Source: Ectobius pallidus (lineage: Eukaryota > Arthropoda > Insecta > Blattodea > Ectobiidae). Taken from it: DNA of 64,000 bases. The notes below the pieces were generated by a model. The model made no database searches. It was not told the DNA's origin and saw only the letters and a program-made list of their open reading frames with translations. The DNA is taken from the NCBI GenBank assembly GCA_964059195.1, contig CAXKWD010000004.1, forward strand, positions 122,980,043-123,044,042, written 5' to 3'. Below are positions 10,812 through 22,591 of this stretch, in pieces (position 1 is the first letter of the stretch; every line of letters starts with the position of its first letter). The position numbers and the translations under genes were made by a program.

Positions 10812-11738
10812 CTAATTAAGAAATAACCATTGGATATTAAACAATACTGCCACAATCACAAGGAAGAAATCTATTCTAGTGTAATAAGAACATACCATAT
10901 TTACCTGAATATAAGCTGCACAGGTGAAATATGGTAGTGCCTATGGCTTAAAATCGTGTAAGAGTGTTTTTAGGCAATAACAGAAGGAAATGCACACAAT
11001 TTAGCTATTGATTTACCATGGCCGGTCCCCTATTTTCAAGGATCACCTCAAATCCACACTAAGTATTGGTATAATAACAATCTATTCCAATTAAATCATC
11101 ATAGAAAATGTAAGCGAGGAATGTTCATTTTCGATATGTGTTCTGCATCTTTTGTGAGAGCAGTATTATGGAATATTTCTGTATGATGTGTTGCTCAAAA
11201 GCAAAGAAATATGAACAACAGTCAGATTAAACAAACGGTACATGAAGTGCAGAACTATAAAAATAGACAAACCACAAAAATTTCAACACTGAAGAATCAT
11301 GTTAAGTATACAGTATAGTATACTGATCTGAATTTTGTTTTCTGACACTTTCCTTTACAGTTTTATAATATGAAAATCTTTTATTTTAGACACTTCTAGG
11401 CTCACACAAGAATGCAGAATTTTTTGTTTGATTTTAGTTTTTGGTAAAAAATGTGCTGATTTTTAACAATATTTTATTTTTCGTTGAAAATCTCCAGTTT
11501 TAGAAAGACATTGTATTAAAAGGACTTATATGATAGGCCTATGTTTATTTGAAGGTGTCATAAATGTATGTGTATGTTACATTAAGATAATAAATATTTG
11601 ATAAACCTAGTTTATATTGAATTAGCAGGCATGTCATGGTATAATTCAAGTGTAATTGGCTAAAAAGTATATTTAGATTTTTCTGTTGGAGTTTAAACTG
11701 TGAAGAAACAATTAAGTAAACATTTTTAACCTATCGAT
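10812..11738. other. Intron 5, distal part: nothing recognised
   Basis: AT-rich and non-coding. It contains one TAGGCCTA (11534-11541). No element ends or long repeats were seen. Confidence 0.6.
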
Positions 11739-11747
11739 TATGCTTAA

Positions 11748-12206
11748 GTCCACCGCTGTGGCATAGGGGATGCATTCACTCCTCTCACGCAGCGGGCCCG
11801 GGTTCGAATCCTGGTCGGGACAAGTTGCCTAGGTGGGGTTTTTTCCGGGGTTTTTCCTCACCTGTGAGACAAATGTCAGGTAACTTTAGGCACTTGTGGT
11901 CCCCGGATATCATCTGACCGTCATTATCATCTTCATCCCATCCTCACCTTGTTTGGAGTGGGTGTGTGTGTAAATGATGTGTTTCATCCCATGTGTTTGT
12001 GTTGTCTTGGAGGTGGCTTCAGCATTGGGCTTATCCCTTATCTGGGGGGGCCCTCCATGTCCTTGTCTGGTCGAAAAAGTATGTATATAATCCATAGATA
12101 ATCCCTCTCCCGACAGGCTGCGGCCCTGTAGGGCTCGGGCAGCTTGGGTCTCTTAAATGTCCCTAAACGGGAGAGGTAAAACTACGGTAAAGAAAGAAAG
12201 AAAGAC
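11748..12206 (+). mobile_element. tRNA-derived SINE with 9-bp target duplication
   Basis: An internal pol III promoter is visible: A-box-like TGGCATAGGGG (11759-11769) and B box GGTTCGAATCC (11801-11811). The body is GC-rich and unrelated to tRNA, and it ends in AAAGAAAGAAAGAAAG. The direct repeat TATGCTTAA flanks it at 11739-11747 and 12207-12215, so the borders are exact and the insertion is fairly young. A LINE partner cannot be named from the tail. Confidence 0.85.
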
Positions 12207-12215
12207 TATGCTTAA

Positions 12216-12964
12216 CACTAGTTAATATTAGTCTATGAGCAATAAAGAATTTGAATTTGAATTTGAATTCCACTTGCTTTTTCTTTAGTCAAACCATCAC
12301 AATCATGCATCAAGTTGATTAGGTTCTTGAATGTGCCATTTCACTTTCGCTTTAAAGGCACTTTTTGAAACATTTGCTCACTTTTCTCATACGTTTTGAA
12401 GAATTTGCTTTACTCTGCTTGCTCTGTGGTAAGCAGATTCAAAATTAGGACAGACTACGCCTCAAAGCAAAACAAATTCATTCTTTTGTAGAAATTGATT
12501 AAAACTATTTTTAAATTGAAATTGAAATTGAAATAATCTCATGTGAACAGAGGTTCATGTAAATTGATTTTTGTTACAGTAATTTTAAATTTAAGATAAA
12601 ACCCCAGTCCTAGTGAATTTATTTATTTTTTATTTCAATATAGAAATAGCTGAATAGTTGTCTAGTACAGTATTGTATACTTATTTTATATATGCATGTC
12701 AAGGAGGCTGTGTTACACCACTTTATCTCTATCTATGACAAATGCTAATAGTCAACTGATAATAATAATTAACACAAATCTTAAAAATAAAATGTTTAAA
12801 ATCATCTTGATGAAGTGTATGAGAAATATGCAATATTTCACACTACATGAACCATAAGTTTACTTGGTTTTATTGCAAAATAACACCACAGTTGTGATTT
12901 TTAATGCAAAATGACAACCAAATTGACCCAACTTTTATAACAAAATTGAATATTTTTATTCACC
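12216..12964. other. Intron 5: (GAATTT)n tail-like tract, otherwise nothing
   Basis: Just after the SINE, GCAATAAAGAATTTGAATTT (about 12237-12256, continuing to 12269) looks like the polyadenylation signal and simple-repeat tail of an old LINE. A second run, (GAAATT)n, is near 12513-12530. No coding sequence. Confidence 0.4.
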
Positions 12965-12977
12965 ATCCCTAGTCATT

Positions 12978-13295
12978 GGGGGCATACTGTGGCATAATGG
13001 TTGAAGCACGGTGCTACAGACCAGAATATCGCAGGTTCAATCCCTGATGAGGTTTTTGAGATTTTTTAGTTGACCTAATCCTTCTAATGGCATTATGGCC
13101 CTGTGTTCAATTCAGCATCTAACAGAAATGAATACAAGAGCAATCCTGTGGGTAAATGCAGCCGGTGCTGACAACCTTACCACCTTCATGTGTTGACTGT
13201 CTAAAATCTGGGAGCCTCATCCTCCTGGAACCCTTGCTGCCTCAATAGCCTGTATAGCTTTACATTGCTTTACTTTACCTTTGCTTTACTTTTAT
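12978..13295 (+). mobile_element. tRNA-derived SINE with 13-bp target duplication
   Basis: A-box-like TGGCATAATGG (12990-13000) and B box GGTTCAATCCC (13034-13044), then a body of about 200 bp and a tail of CTTTA-type repeats. ATCCCTAGTCA(T/C)T flanks it at 12965-12977 and 13296-13308 with 12 of 13 bases matching. It is a different family from the SINE at 11748, judging by body and tail. Confidence 0.85.
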
Positions 13296-13308
13296 ATCCC
13301 TAGTCACT

Positions 13309-15278
13309 GTCTATCTTAGGGAAGTGGGAACTATATAACAATAACAAGGAGCCTTCTGGTCAAAAAAGAAATGAAAAGAAATACCCTATAGCCTGATATA
13401 TATTTTTGATTTGAAACACAAAGTTGTTTCCAACAGAAAGTTATGTATATTCAGGGTAAAAAGGGTTGTACAAGAAGAACAAAGAATGGAAATAGAAAGT
13501 TTATGCTGGGTATAATTGAATTCGTTCATAAATCATAAAGAAAGGGCATCAGTCACATTGTTTTACAAAATTAAGTTAACATTGAATTTCCCATGTTCAA
13601 TAATCAACACATTGTTTCATAAAGAAAGGAAATCAGTCCAATATTTCCTTGTGAATTTATGGTCAGATGTGAGCGTTTAAAGATTCTTTTCCTTCTATCA
13701 CTGTTGATATTTGAAACAGTTCGAATAAATTATTTCCATATAGGCTATATGTTATTGATCTAATATTACAACAGGCCTATTGTATGAAAATAACTGAAAT
13801 GAAATAATTGTTCAGGATGTTCATACATGTCCATAGAAGTAACAAGATTATCAAAAATAATCTTTACTTATAGATCTATTTCATAGTAGGTAGTTGTATT
13901 AATGTCTATTTCACTCATATGTCTTTTTTTAGATTTGGACCAATAACATGTAAGAGTGAGTCTCAAATCAGCCAATCACACATCTGATTCACTCAATATT
14001 TATCGAATTTGCTTTATCACCTCCTACAAAAGTGATAAAGACACATGCTCTTTTCTTTATATTCTAGGCAGTGACTTATGCATATTGTATCAGTATGTTA
14101 AGATTTAATCTCGAAATACAGTTAATATTATGGTTACATCTGTTCAGGAATCAGCATGCTAGGATTAGAACTCTAGGATTAGACAAAATTGTGTGTTAGA
14201 AAGTTTAATTTTTTACCGTACCTGTATACCGAAACAAAGTACCAGTGTTGTGTTTAAAATTGGGTATATTTAATGCTCCCATTATTTTAATAACTGAGTA
14301 ATGTAGTTGGCCAACTTGCAACATTTGGCACTGGAGAATTGATTTTAGACTTCAAGTAAATTTGTACTATAGGTCTGAAAAAATGTATATTACTGCTTCC
14401 CTCATTTAAAATTACACCACATGTCACTGGACTGCAAGCCCTCTCATTCTTCTGTTTGAAGTTCTGGTAAATAATATTGCCTGTGGCTTATGTTAACAGC
14501 TATCATTTGTGATAAAAAGAATTTTATATTGTTTATAATCTGGGTATGAAAAGGTTAGATCCTATTTAATTTAAACCAACAAAGCAAATTCTGTCATACA
14601 TAGTAAAACTTGATTCATCCTAACTTGCAACTAGGATTATCATCTGTTTGGGGTTATTCTGGAGAGTCCAGGAATGCAGAAATTTGTCCAGACTCCAGAG
14701 GAAGGCATAATATGTCCGGGAATATGATTTCTTTTCCCCCATGAGATTTTGAGAATGAGATATTCACCTTGCCAATTACTTCAGAATAATACTTCAAAAT
14801 TTATATATTTGAAAATACTGTAGTTGGATTTGATATAATTGAGGGCAGCATTATACGGCAGCCGGCAGACATACAATTGGTTTGGCAATAGTGCATACCG
14901 TAACTGTTTTCCGTTTGTTAAAATAACTCAAATAGAGATTGGATGACGGCTTCTAAGGTTATATGGTTTCTTCATGTCTCAGAAACCTCCCTGCTCAGAA
15001 ATTACATGTGTTGAATTTTATGAATGTGCTGCCTATTGCTTATTTACAAAAAATGATGCAGTATTGCAAAAGAAATGTCATTTGTAAATGTCCATTAAAT
15101 TTAAAACTTTGCACATTTTGATTTTTATTTAAAAACCTAAACCTAAGTAGCGTGCAAAAAAAATAATTTCTTGGATGCACCCTCAGGCCATTTCCCCTCA
15201 CCAAAAAGTGTCTGGGAATGTGAAAATAAAAAAAATATGGTAACCCTACTTGCAAAAAAAGAAAGAATTTATATTTAC
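13309..15278. other. Intron 5, proximal part: nothing recognised
   Basis: AT-rich, non-coding sequence up to the donor of the preceding exon. No element ends were found. Short minus-strand frames near 15040-15255 have no recognisable content. Confidence 0.6.
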
Positions 15279-15397
15279 CACTGGTCCCCGTTTACATCGA
15301 CAAAATCCAGGACCATCGTCAGCCTGAAGAGTTATGTAAGAATCAAGTAAGCTGTAGGTATAATCTGTCCCTTCTTTGACAGAGCTTCCTTCAGGTC
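15279..15397 (-). CDS. CCBE1: CCBE1-like, interruption between collagen blocks
   Basis: Acceptor ACTTTAG and donor GTG|GTAAAT. It begins by completing Gly (G|GA) as GPEG, and then leaves the triplet pattern for about 30 residues (TDYTYSLLDSYITL, then GFCRCKRGPV). Vertebrate CCBE1 has a comparable break before the second collagen block (RRGPVGPPG), which supports the placement. The two cysteines (C-x-C) are an oddity; I do not know a partner for them. Confidence 0.88.
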
Positions 15398-15420
15398 CTA
15401 AAGTAACACAAAAAAGAATG

Positions 15421-15990
15421 CATTAATAGTAATAGTAATAGTAACAGTAATACTTTATTAATCCATTATATCAAAGTACATTGATGTAGGATACGTCAAA
15501 CTTAACCTAAGAAGAAATATTGAACTTGTAATACAGATAATCTTAACATAAGATACAACTTATAAAGTACTATACTTATGTACTACTTAATTCAGGGAGT
15601 AGCAAAAAATGCACTGTGCTGTGAGATGTGGATTAGATATTCTTCTATGGAATAGTAGCACCCATCCATTAAATAATTTTTGACAGCTGATTTAAATTTT
15701 TTGATTGAGTTTATTGCTTTGATGCAATTGGGGAGTTTATTGTAAAGATGAACTCCGTTGTGTTCAAAACTTTGTTCAAACAGGGAGGTATTATGGCTTA
15801 AGATACATAGATCTGTTTTGTTCCTTGTATTATAGGAGAGTTTCTGCGAATTTGTTTTGAATTGGGAATGTGACGATTTGATATGAGAAAGAACTTCATA
15901 TATGTATACGCAGGGAAATGGTAAAATTTTCAAGGTTTCGAAATATATTAATGATGCTCTCTGTGTTTGTATGTTGATTTTGTTTTTGTT
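15421..15990 (-). pseudogene. CR1-like LINE 3' end
   Basis: Minus-strand frame 15933-15592 carries the C-terminal signature of the CR1-like ORF2: RILPFPC-like start, SYNTRNKTDL, YNKLPNCIKAINSIKKFKS and KNYL. It is followed by TTAATAAAG (polyadenylation signal) and a tail of TTACTA repeats reaching 15421. The element is strongly 5'-truncated. The same tail type and the YNTRN motif occur at 4403-4840, so both belong to one family. Confidence 0.75.
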
Positions 15991-16269
15991 TGGGTATGTT
16001 TAAGTAGGCCTACATCTATGCATGTATATCACAGCACTGTAAATATAGAGACTTAGTACTCAACTAAGGGCACCTGGAATATCCTACACCTGCAGTGTTA
16101 ATGAAATAACATTTTTTCCTACACTATTGCCGCTAGGGGGAAGTGTCTGTAAACATTCAACGGTGCTATGGATATAATTTTTTATCCATTTCTATTGAAA
16201 TGATAAGCAATGAAAACAGCAAAATTTTCTTACAGCATTGTATTTAGTGATCTTGCCATGTGAACATAC

Positions 16270-16378
16270 CTGGAAATCCTCTAGGTCCTGGTGGTCCAGG
16301 AGGACCAGGGGGACCCATACGGCCGGGAGGTCCTGGAGTTAGTGTTGATAACTTTACAGCAGTTGTTAATGCTAAAAC
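16270..16378 (-). CDS. CCBE1: CCBE1-like, linker and first collagen repeats
   Basis: Acceptor TTAAG|G at 16379 and donor CCAG|GTATGT at 16269. It continues the helix ([13 protein letters not shown]). It then enters uninterrupted Gly-X-Y triplets ([19 protein letters not shown]), with the last Gly codon split across the intron. This is a classic collagen exon edge. Confidence 0.92.
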
Positions 16379-18229
16379 CTTAACATGAAAAGCAAAGTGA
16401 GTTTCTTAAGAATCTAATATATCCAATGCTCCAAATGTTATTCAGAAACATTTCAGTTACCGTACTTCAAAAAGATTAGTTTTACTTGCAGCCTAAAATT
16501 ATTACAAAAATAAGTGAAATATCTAATCTATCTATATAAAAACGAATGTATATCTGTCTGTCCTTTATACATTACTCTACCATTCATCTGATCCCCATGA
16601 AACTTTGGGAAGTTGTTGAATACACTCCTGCGATGGTTTCTGGCATAGTACATTTTTAATTTCAGCTTTTGTTTGCGGATTATGAGTGCAAAACAGGAAG
16701 ATAGAAAATTAAACACCTTGGAATCACTAGAAATATATAAAAACAAATACAATATCCTAAACGAAAACACAATCGAACACAACCCTCTATTTGAACTTGC
16801 CTTACCAACTAGCTCTCTTCTCCGATTATATCACTCATTAGTAGCAATAGAGCACTCATCATGACAGCATCAAATTGAAATGTCAATTGGAATTACGAGG
16901 TTAGTTTCTTCAGATCGTATAAATGGTTCTTTTAAATATTATATTATACTTTATACCACGGTTTTTGTTACCTTAAAGATTCTATGACTGATGATGGTAG
17001 GCTATATCTTATACCGAAATGTACATCTCCATCTAATCAACTTTACAACTAAGAAGCGATTGACTACATCTGCTCTTCTACCTTCATTAGTGAATACCGT
17101 ACTTATGGAAATTCATAGGATAATAATTGACATTATCTCTCAGACAAGAAGTGTAAAAACCAAATTAAAACTATCTAATTATGTTTATATGAGTAAGCTG
17201 TATGCGATTTAATTACGCACTGATTTTCGTTCAGGTAAGGTTAGAATTACCAAAAAGTAAAAACGTCCTTGACATATATCATTTATTCATGGTATGAGTA
17301 TAATATGGTAATGATGAATCCACCACATGCTACTGTTAGCTATTATTAGCTTTTTAAGAACAAAAAGACCTTTGAGAGACTAAGTATCTTATTACTTTTC
17401 TCTATAATTACAATACCACAATTTTGTATATAGAAGAATTTCACTTTTACTTAATCTCAGTGGCAGGAAGTATACCTTTGTAGAAATTATATACCACTCA
17501 CATATATGATAAAAAGAACATGTAATATGTGATTTTACAACTATGTTTAATTGTGGATACTTTTTAAATAAGTTTCATATGTGAATTCTTCTAATATCTT
17601 ACTAAGCTTAATTAGCTGCAAATTTGTAAATATTTTATAAGCAATTGACATTTTTTTATGATTTTAACGAATCCATACTTTCACAATTGTGACTATCAAT
17701 TTTTTAATAAATAAATCAATATTAACTGTCTTCATCATTAGGCCTAATATAGGCCTTTCCAATCTGTCTAACTGGTGCTGTAGGCCTATATTCATACTTG
17801 GTTTATACTAATATCTATTGGAATTAGTTTATATACTCGTATTATACTGTTTGCATATGCATGATTTGACTTATTTTAACGCTTAGATGTATTTATATAT
17901 TTTTGTACTTTTAAATCTTATTTGCTACTTGGTTATTCTAACCTATACTCTCTTAATAGTATGTGACAATTGCAATATCACGCAGATTAATATTTCATTA
18001 CGTTAATATATCAATTTTTCTATAATAGTATTCTAATTATACCATTTTCATATCTTATAAGTATCACACGATTCTTTGTATTGTCTTTCGCTTCATTAAC
18101 TGGTTACCTATTTTACTAAGGGTATAGGCTAAAAATTCCTTACAATCTTTTTATCCTCCCTATTATTCAAATAAAAAACAGATGGAACAAAATAAAGAAT
18201 CTGTATTTACATGAATGATTCTACACAGT
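16379..18229. other. Intron 3 stretch; weak Penelope-like trace at 16510-16864
   Basis: At 16510-16630 a CTATATAAAAACGAATGTAT-GTCTGTCTGTCC phrase begins a repeat of a kind common in insect genomes. The plus frame 16673-16864 contains SAKQEDRKLNTLESLEIYKN and ILNE...NPLF. This resembles the tail of GIY-YIG domains of Penelope-like elements, but only weakly. The remainder to 18229 is AT-rich with TAGGCCTA at 17739 and 17781 and no gene. Confidence 0.35.
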
Positions 18230-18237
18230 GGGAAGTT

Positions 18238-18950
18238 TCATGTTTTGAACAATGTGTCACTCAAGTGGTGTCCTTCACTATCAATGCATTGTTGAATCCG
18301 ACTTTGAAAATTCTCCTTCGTTCTAACCAACATTTCTTGAGGAATCAGACCAATCTCTTCCTGTTTTGCATTTCTTAGGGCTGGCAAAATCCTCAGCCGA
18401 TGTTTAAACACCTCAGCTTTAAGATATCCCCACAGAAAATAATTGCAGGGTGTAAGGTCTGGTGATCGTGATGGCCAGGAAATGTCGCCATGTAAAGAAA
18501 ATATGCATCCGGGAAACATCCGTCTCAGCACTTGGAGAGAAATCCGAGCTGTGTGATTGGTGGCTCCGTCTTGCTGAAACCATACCTGTTCAGTCGGCAG
18601 TGCATTGAGTCTTGGCGGAAAAAATGTGTTGATCATGTGAGTGTATCTTTCAGGGTTTACTGTCACAGTAGCACCATCCTCTTCAAATAAGTAAGGACCA
18701 ATTATCCCAACTCTTCCAACTGCGCACCATACATAACACGGTCGCTATGCAGAGGTTTTTCATGAAGTTCACGAGGGTTCTGTCCACTCCAATAACAGAA
18801 AGTTTGCTTATTAATACTTCCAGATAAGTGAAAATGTGCTTCATCACTAAGAAGGACCACAGCATCTTCTGGTACAGCTTCAAGGATGTTTGCACATAAC
18901 CTCACACGATTTTCATAATCACAACACAACTGTTGAACAACAACCATCAT
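18238..18950 (-). pseudogene. Tc1/mariner-superfamily transposase pseudogene (C-terminal two thirds)
   Basis: The upper part (18950-18729) encodes VRLCANILEAVPEDAV, then LSDEAHFHLSG (first catalytic D), NKQTF.YWS and NPRELHE. The lower part (18728-18238) encodes VTVNPERYTHMI, WFQQDGATNHTA (second D) and WPSRSPDLTPCNYFLWGYLK (third acidic residue, D). I count 36 residues between the last two acids. The parts are in different frames, so there is one frameshift near 18729. The N-terminal helix-turn-helix is absent and no inverted ends were found, so this is a dead fragment. It lies in intron 3 of the host gene on the same strand. Confidence 0.8.
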
Positions 18951-18960
18951 GTATGGATGA

Positions 18961-19733
18961 AATCAGAAGTCCTGGTGCAAAATTTGATGCCCACTCCGAA
19001 AAAGTTTGAAATATGCTTAAACTACATCATTTTAATGCCAAATTTTAAAATATTTCCATACCCCCAGACCTTGCCACCCCAGTTAAAAAGCTGAAAGTAC
19101 GCTCCTGTCTAGGATGGACAGTATCAAGAAAGGAAGTGTAGAGTACTGGCGTATTCCTTTTAAAATATTCGTACGAACAACCGTTGCCGTGTATGAACAA
19201 GGATATAGATTTCTGTGTTTTAAATCGTTTGTTTGCCTTAAGCCTTTAGTACTGTCCTGTTATTCACACTGAGTGGTCACACTGTGTTTTAAGAAGACGT
19301 GTTAATTATGTATTGAATCCTATGTAGCGCATTCAAATTCACTAAACCAATTATTCTACCCGAAAACGACATTTTGGACAAAAAAACCTAAAAAAAACTA
19401 TTTCACCTAATGGAAAATCTAAAACAGTGTTTTTAAAAACCTAAAAATCCGGTCCCTAGTTATTACTTAGACAAGTGTATTATTTATTTAGCACTTTACT
19501 CATATTTATAATAATATTAATGGATAGAGTTCTGAAAACTCAGCATTGCTATGTAAAAAGTATATGACTTGACAAATTATATTTATTCCATGACCCTTAA
19601 TCTCTGCATATTATGTCTTCCATTTGGTACGAAAATGTATCAGTGTTCAAAATATTTTTAAGTCTCATGCAACAATATCAAAAGATATACCTATTTCTGT
19701 TCATAGATTATACATGTGTGTACAAAGTAATAC
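18961..19733. other. Intron 3: nothing recognised
   Basis: Non-coding sequence between the transposase pseudogene and the calcium-binding EGF exon. No repeat structure was noted. Confidence 0.6.
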
Positions 19734-19975
19734 CTTTTCTTGAAGATTATTAATTTTGTCGTGAAGTTTTGCCACAGTATCACAACTTGCAAAGCAACGT
19801 CCCCTCACAGCTGCCTGATTATACCTTTCTTTATCTTCACTTTGAATATCAGGTTCACATGTTCTATTATCTGGACGTAAAGTGTATCCATTTCGACAAA
19901 AACACTGGTAACTGCCCAGGGTATTAATGCATATGTGCTCACAGTCAGATGTTTTATCTTTGCATTCATCCACAT
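19734..19975 (-). CDS. CCBE1: CCBE1-like, calcium-binding EGF exon
   Basis: Acceptor TTGTACAG and donor GAAAAG|GTATTA. The module starts DVDEC and has CEHICINTLGSYQCFC, the calcium-binding signature (D-x-D-E ... N ... Y). The C-x-N-x4-Y-x-C spacing allows Asn/Asp beta-hydroxylation. The end of the exon is a C-x-x-C-type (GRCFASC) segment and then a short helical stretch (VAKLHDKINNLQEK) that may help trimerise the collagen region. Domain identity is very clear. It ends in phase 0. Confidence 0.93.
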
Positions 19976-21190
19976 CTGTACAAAAGAAAATAAATGCTTA
20001 TAACTGAAATTATACTTCATAAGTAACAGAATATATTGGTCACCACTCAGCACCATTCTAGAAGTCTTGCCTCCGAGCTAAGGGAATACTCGTAATTTGG
20101 GTATAATATTATTAAGCCTATATATTGTGAAATCCAATGTACTGTACAAGTAAATTCATTTTCACAAGTACCGTACTGCAGGTTCCATGCATAGCCATGA
20201 ACAAGGCCCCCATATACCGTATTTTACAGACCATAAGACGCTCCGGACCATAAGACGCACCTTGGTTTTAGGATGGAAATTTAAAGGAAAATAAATTTAA
20301 TGTGATTCTAAACGAAAAATTTTGAAGGGAATAATATGCTTCATAACATGAGCAAATGATAACTTTGAGCACTGTGTAAATCACTTCTAACTTAAAATCT
20401 GCATGGTACAAAAATCTCTTCTGTACAGGTGGCATCGCGTAAATTTTAACAACTGAACTGATTTCTCAAAAATACTGGAAATACTTTTACATCCTCTAAC
20501 CCTCAATTCAGCATACGGTAAGTGTAACGGGACAAGGCTGTTTAGAGTTCCTTACCTTCATTTAAACCACTCGGCAGAGACTACTTGGCATAGATAAAAT
20601 ACGATCTTTGCTGGTCAATACACACAAATATTAGCACTTTTCTTGATGGCACTTAGTCACCTCTGGCACTCAGCCATCCATGTAGATATCGGCTTTTGAA
20701 AAAATGCTCTTCAGTTTATGTACTATATGCCTGACTCCTCCCTCCAATAACGTTGTGCTTGATTTATAAGCATAGACTACTTATATGTATGAATAATGGA
20801 AGATCATTAAAAGTTTCCCAAAATATACGGTAGTTTATACTGGCAATGCATATTGCATGTATAACATGTTAAAGGGAAATACATATTCTATTCGCATATC
20901 ATAGCGATTAAACGCAGAAACTATCGATTCCAAATTCTTCTAACTGTTCACAAAGTGCAAATCATGGATAAGTTACAGACTGGACATGCGCAGTACAACA
21001 AATTCTACTACAGTCACAGATTTTCTTTGCGAACAAACCTATTATCAAGAGGCATTTTATTGACAGATCCAAAAATCTGTATTGTTGTAGTGTTCATGTA
21101 TTACATACTGTACTGTTATAATAATGTATGTCTGGTACACACTTGAAGAGTATAACCTCTACAGCACCATAATATAAGTATCTTTGTTGT
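19976..21190. other. Intron 2, distal part
   Basis: Contains the MITE half-copy 20585-20716 (separate entry). A CCATAAGACGC-type duplicate phrase lies at about 20220-20262. Otherwise AT-rich and non-coding. Confidence 0.55.
20585..20716. mobile_element. Half copy of the fold-back MITE at 22592-22914
   Basis: From TTGGCATAGATAAAATACGA to GAAAAAATGCTCTTCAGTTT it matches the right arm of the fold-back element (22785-22914) closely. It includes GATCTTTGCTGGTCAATACA, ATTAGCACTTTTCTTGATGG and CCATCCATGTAGATATCGGC. No left arm is present, so it is a truncated or solo end. Confidence 0.8.
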
Positions 21191-22047
21191 CAGTGGCAGC
21201 TCATGGCTGGGAAATTAGGTGAAGAGCTAGTAGGAAAGAAAAAAATATATGTACACATGCTTATTCAACTTAAAACTTTCTTTTTGCCTTCGCCTTTCGA
21301 ATGTGAAAATCATACTATATCAAAAGCAGGATTCATATTTAAAGCATTACAGCACTGAACACAATACTGAAGGAACCAAGCTCTACCTACCTCTCACCCT
21401 GGAAGAAGCGAAAGTAAAGAATTTCATCTACTTCATGGTAAGCTCTCTCCACAGAAAATAAAGCATGTGACATTATGGTTGTCATAGTAACCACACATAA
21501 CATTGTCTACGGCCTAGGCCATACCTGAGCAACTGAGGGGAAACGTTTTAGTACCCCACCCATGCTGTGACGTATGAAACCTGCTCTTCATGTTCAGTGT
21601 CACGTCGAAACTGCTTTATTCTGATGTCAAGGGCGACTGTAGTGGGAGACATTACCCCACCGCACAGTGGCACAATGTGAACCAGTTGCGCACCCGTGGC
21701 CTAGGCTATCCAAGGGGTGCCATAACCAACCATCCAAATCAGCTCAGCCCTGAAAGTGGGAGAGCAAGAAGGGAGTACTATTTTTCACAAAGTCGGCTAG
21801 CCTGATTAAGCCGCTTACTGCTACAACACACAACAGCGCAGTCTGGAAGTAAGAGAGCATGAAAGGGAACTACTTCATCTTTAACAAGCTGGCCGGCCTG
21901 GTCTTACGCTCGGTGCCACAGCACAGTACAAAAACAGGGAAATGCAACATATGTGATAAGGGAAAAAAAACTTTAAAAATAATTCTGGTAAGGCAAAAAT
22001 ATTAGTGAAGTGCCACTTCACCTACTTCCCCTGAATAGCTGCCACTG
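21191..22047. mobile_element. hAT-like non-autonomous element next to a splice donor
   Basis: The left end CAGTGGCAGCTCATGGCTGG and the right end (read inverted from 22047) CAGTGGCAGCTATTCAGGGG share CAGTGGCAGCT and a following TAGGTGAAG. The 8-bp flanks TTTGTTGT (21183-21190) and TTTGTTGC (22048-22055) match at 7 of 8 bases, as expected for hAT target duplications. The 857-bp interior is partly GC-rich and has no transposase. It sits 12 bp inside the intron after the first EGF exon. Confidence 0.75.
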
Positions 22048-22059
22048 TTTGTTGCTCAC

Positions 22060-22208
22060 CTTCACATGCAGGTTTAATGCCCTGTTTTTGTTTTAGTGAG
22101 TTGAACTTGTATCCTGGAAAGCAGGTGCAAACAATCTTTTGTAAATAAACAGAACACCTCTGTTCACAAAGTTTGAGAGAGCAAGGATCCACAGATTTAT
22201 GCAGACAT
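22060..22208 (-). CDS. CCBE1: CCBE1-like, first EGF-like domain exon
   Basis: Acceptor CTTTTTAG at 22210-22209 and donor GAAG|GTGAGC at 22059. It encodes an EGF-like module with DPCSLKLCEQRCS, IVCTCFPGYKF and a final PACE. The first codon is completed by the previous exon (AG|A, Arg) and the last G starts the Asp of the next domain. The intron just beyond the donor was hit by a hAT-like element whose target duplication covers intron positions +5 to +12, yet the donor remains good. Confidence 0.9.
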
Positions 22209-22591
22209 CTAAAAAGAGAAATTACGAATTAGTATTAATACAAGGAGCATTGATTCAAAATAAGTTAAGCCCAAGTTATAATTTTTAAAGAATGCTAAAG
22301 AAGCATTTCCTGCCTAACTATGAAACTCCATTAAAAATTTTTCATATTAGGATTCATCTAAGTAAACTGAGAGTATAAAATCGTATTTTTGTTAGGTATG
22401 TTACTGAAGGTGAAATTTTCTGGCGATGTGTACTTAAAATATTTTGTTATGAAACTATTATAAAATGCATGTTAAGCAAGAAAGAAAGCACTGAATTTAT
22501 TCAAGAGATGCATTAAACACTGAATTTCAAGTTAGCTTACATGTGGAGAAAGTTAACCATTTCTTTTGATTTCTCAGCCTTTCAAGTTATG
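22209..22591. other. Start of intron 1 (proximal to exon 2): nothing recognised
   Basis: Non-coding, AT-rich sequence between the EGF exon acceptor and the fold-back MITE. Confidence 0.6.

Noticed and set aside
11748..11820. tRNA gene at the head of the SINE
   Set aside because: A and B boxes are present, but there is no acceptor-stem pairing. A long non-tRNA body and target duplications show a SINE.
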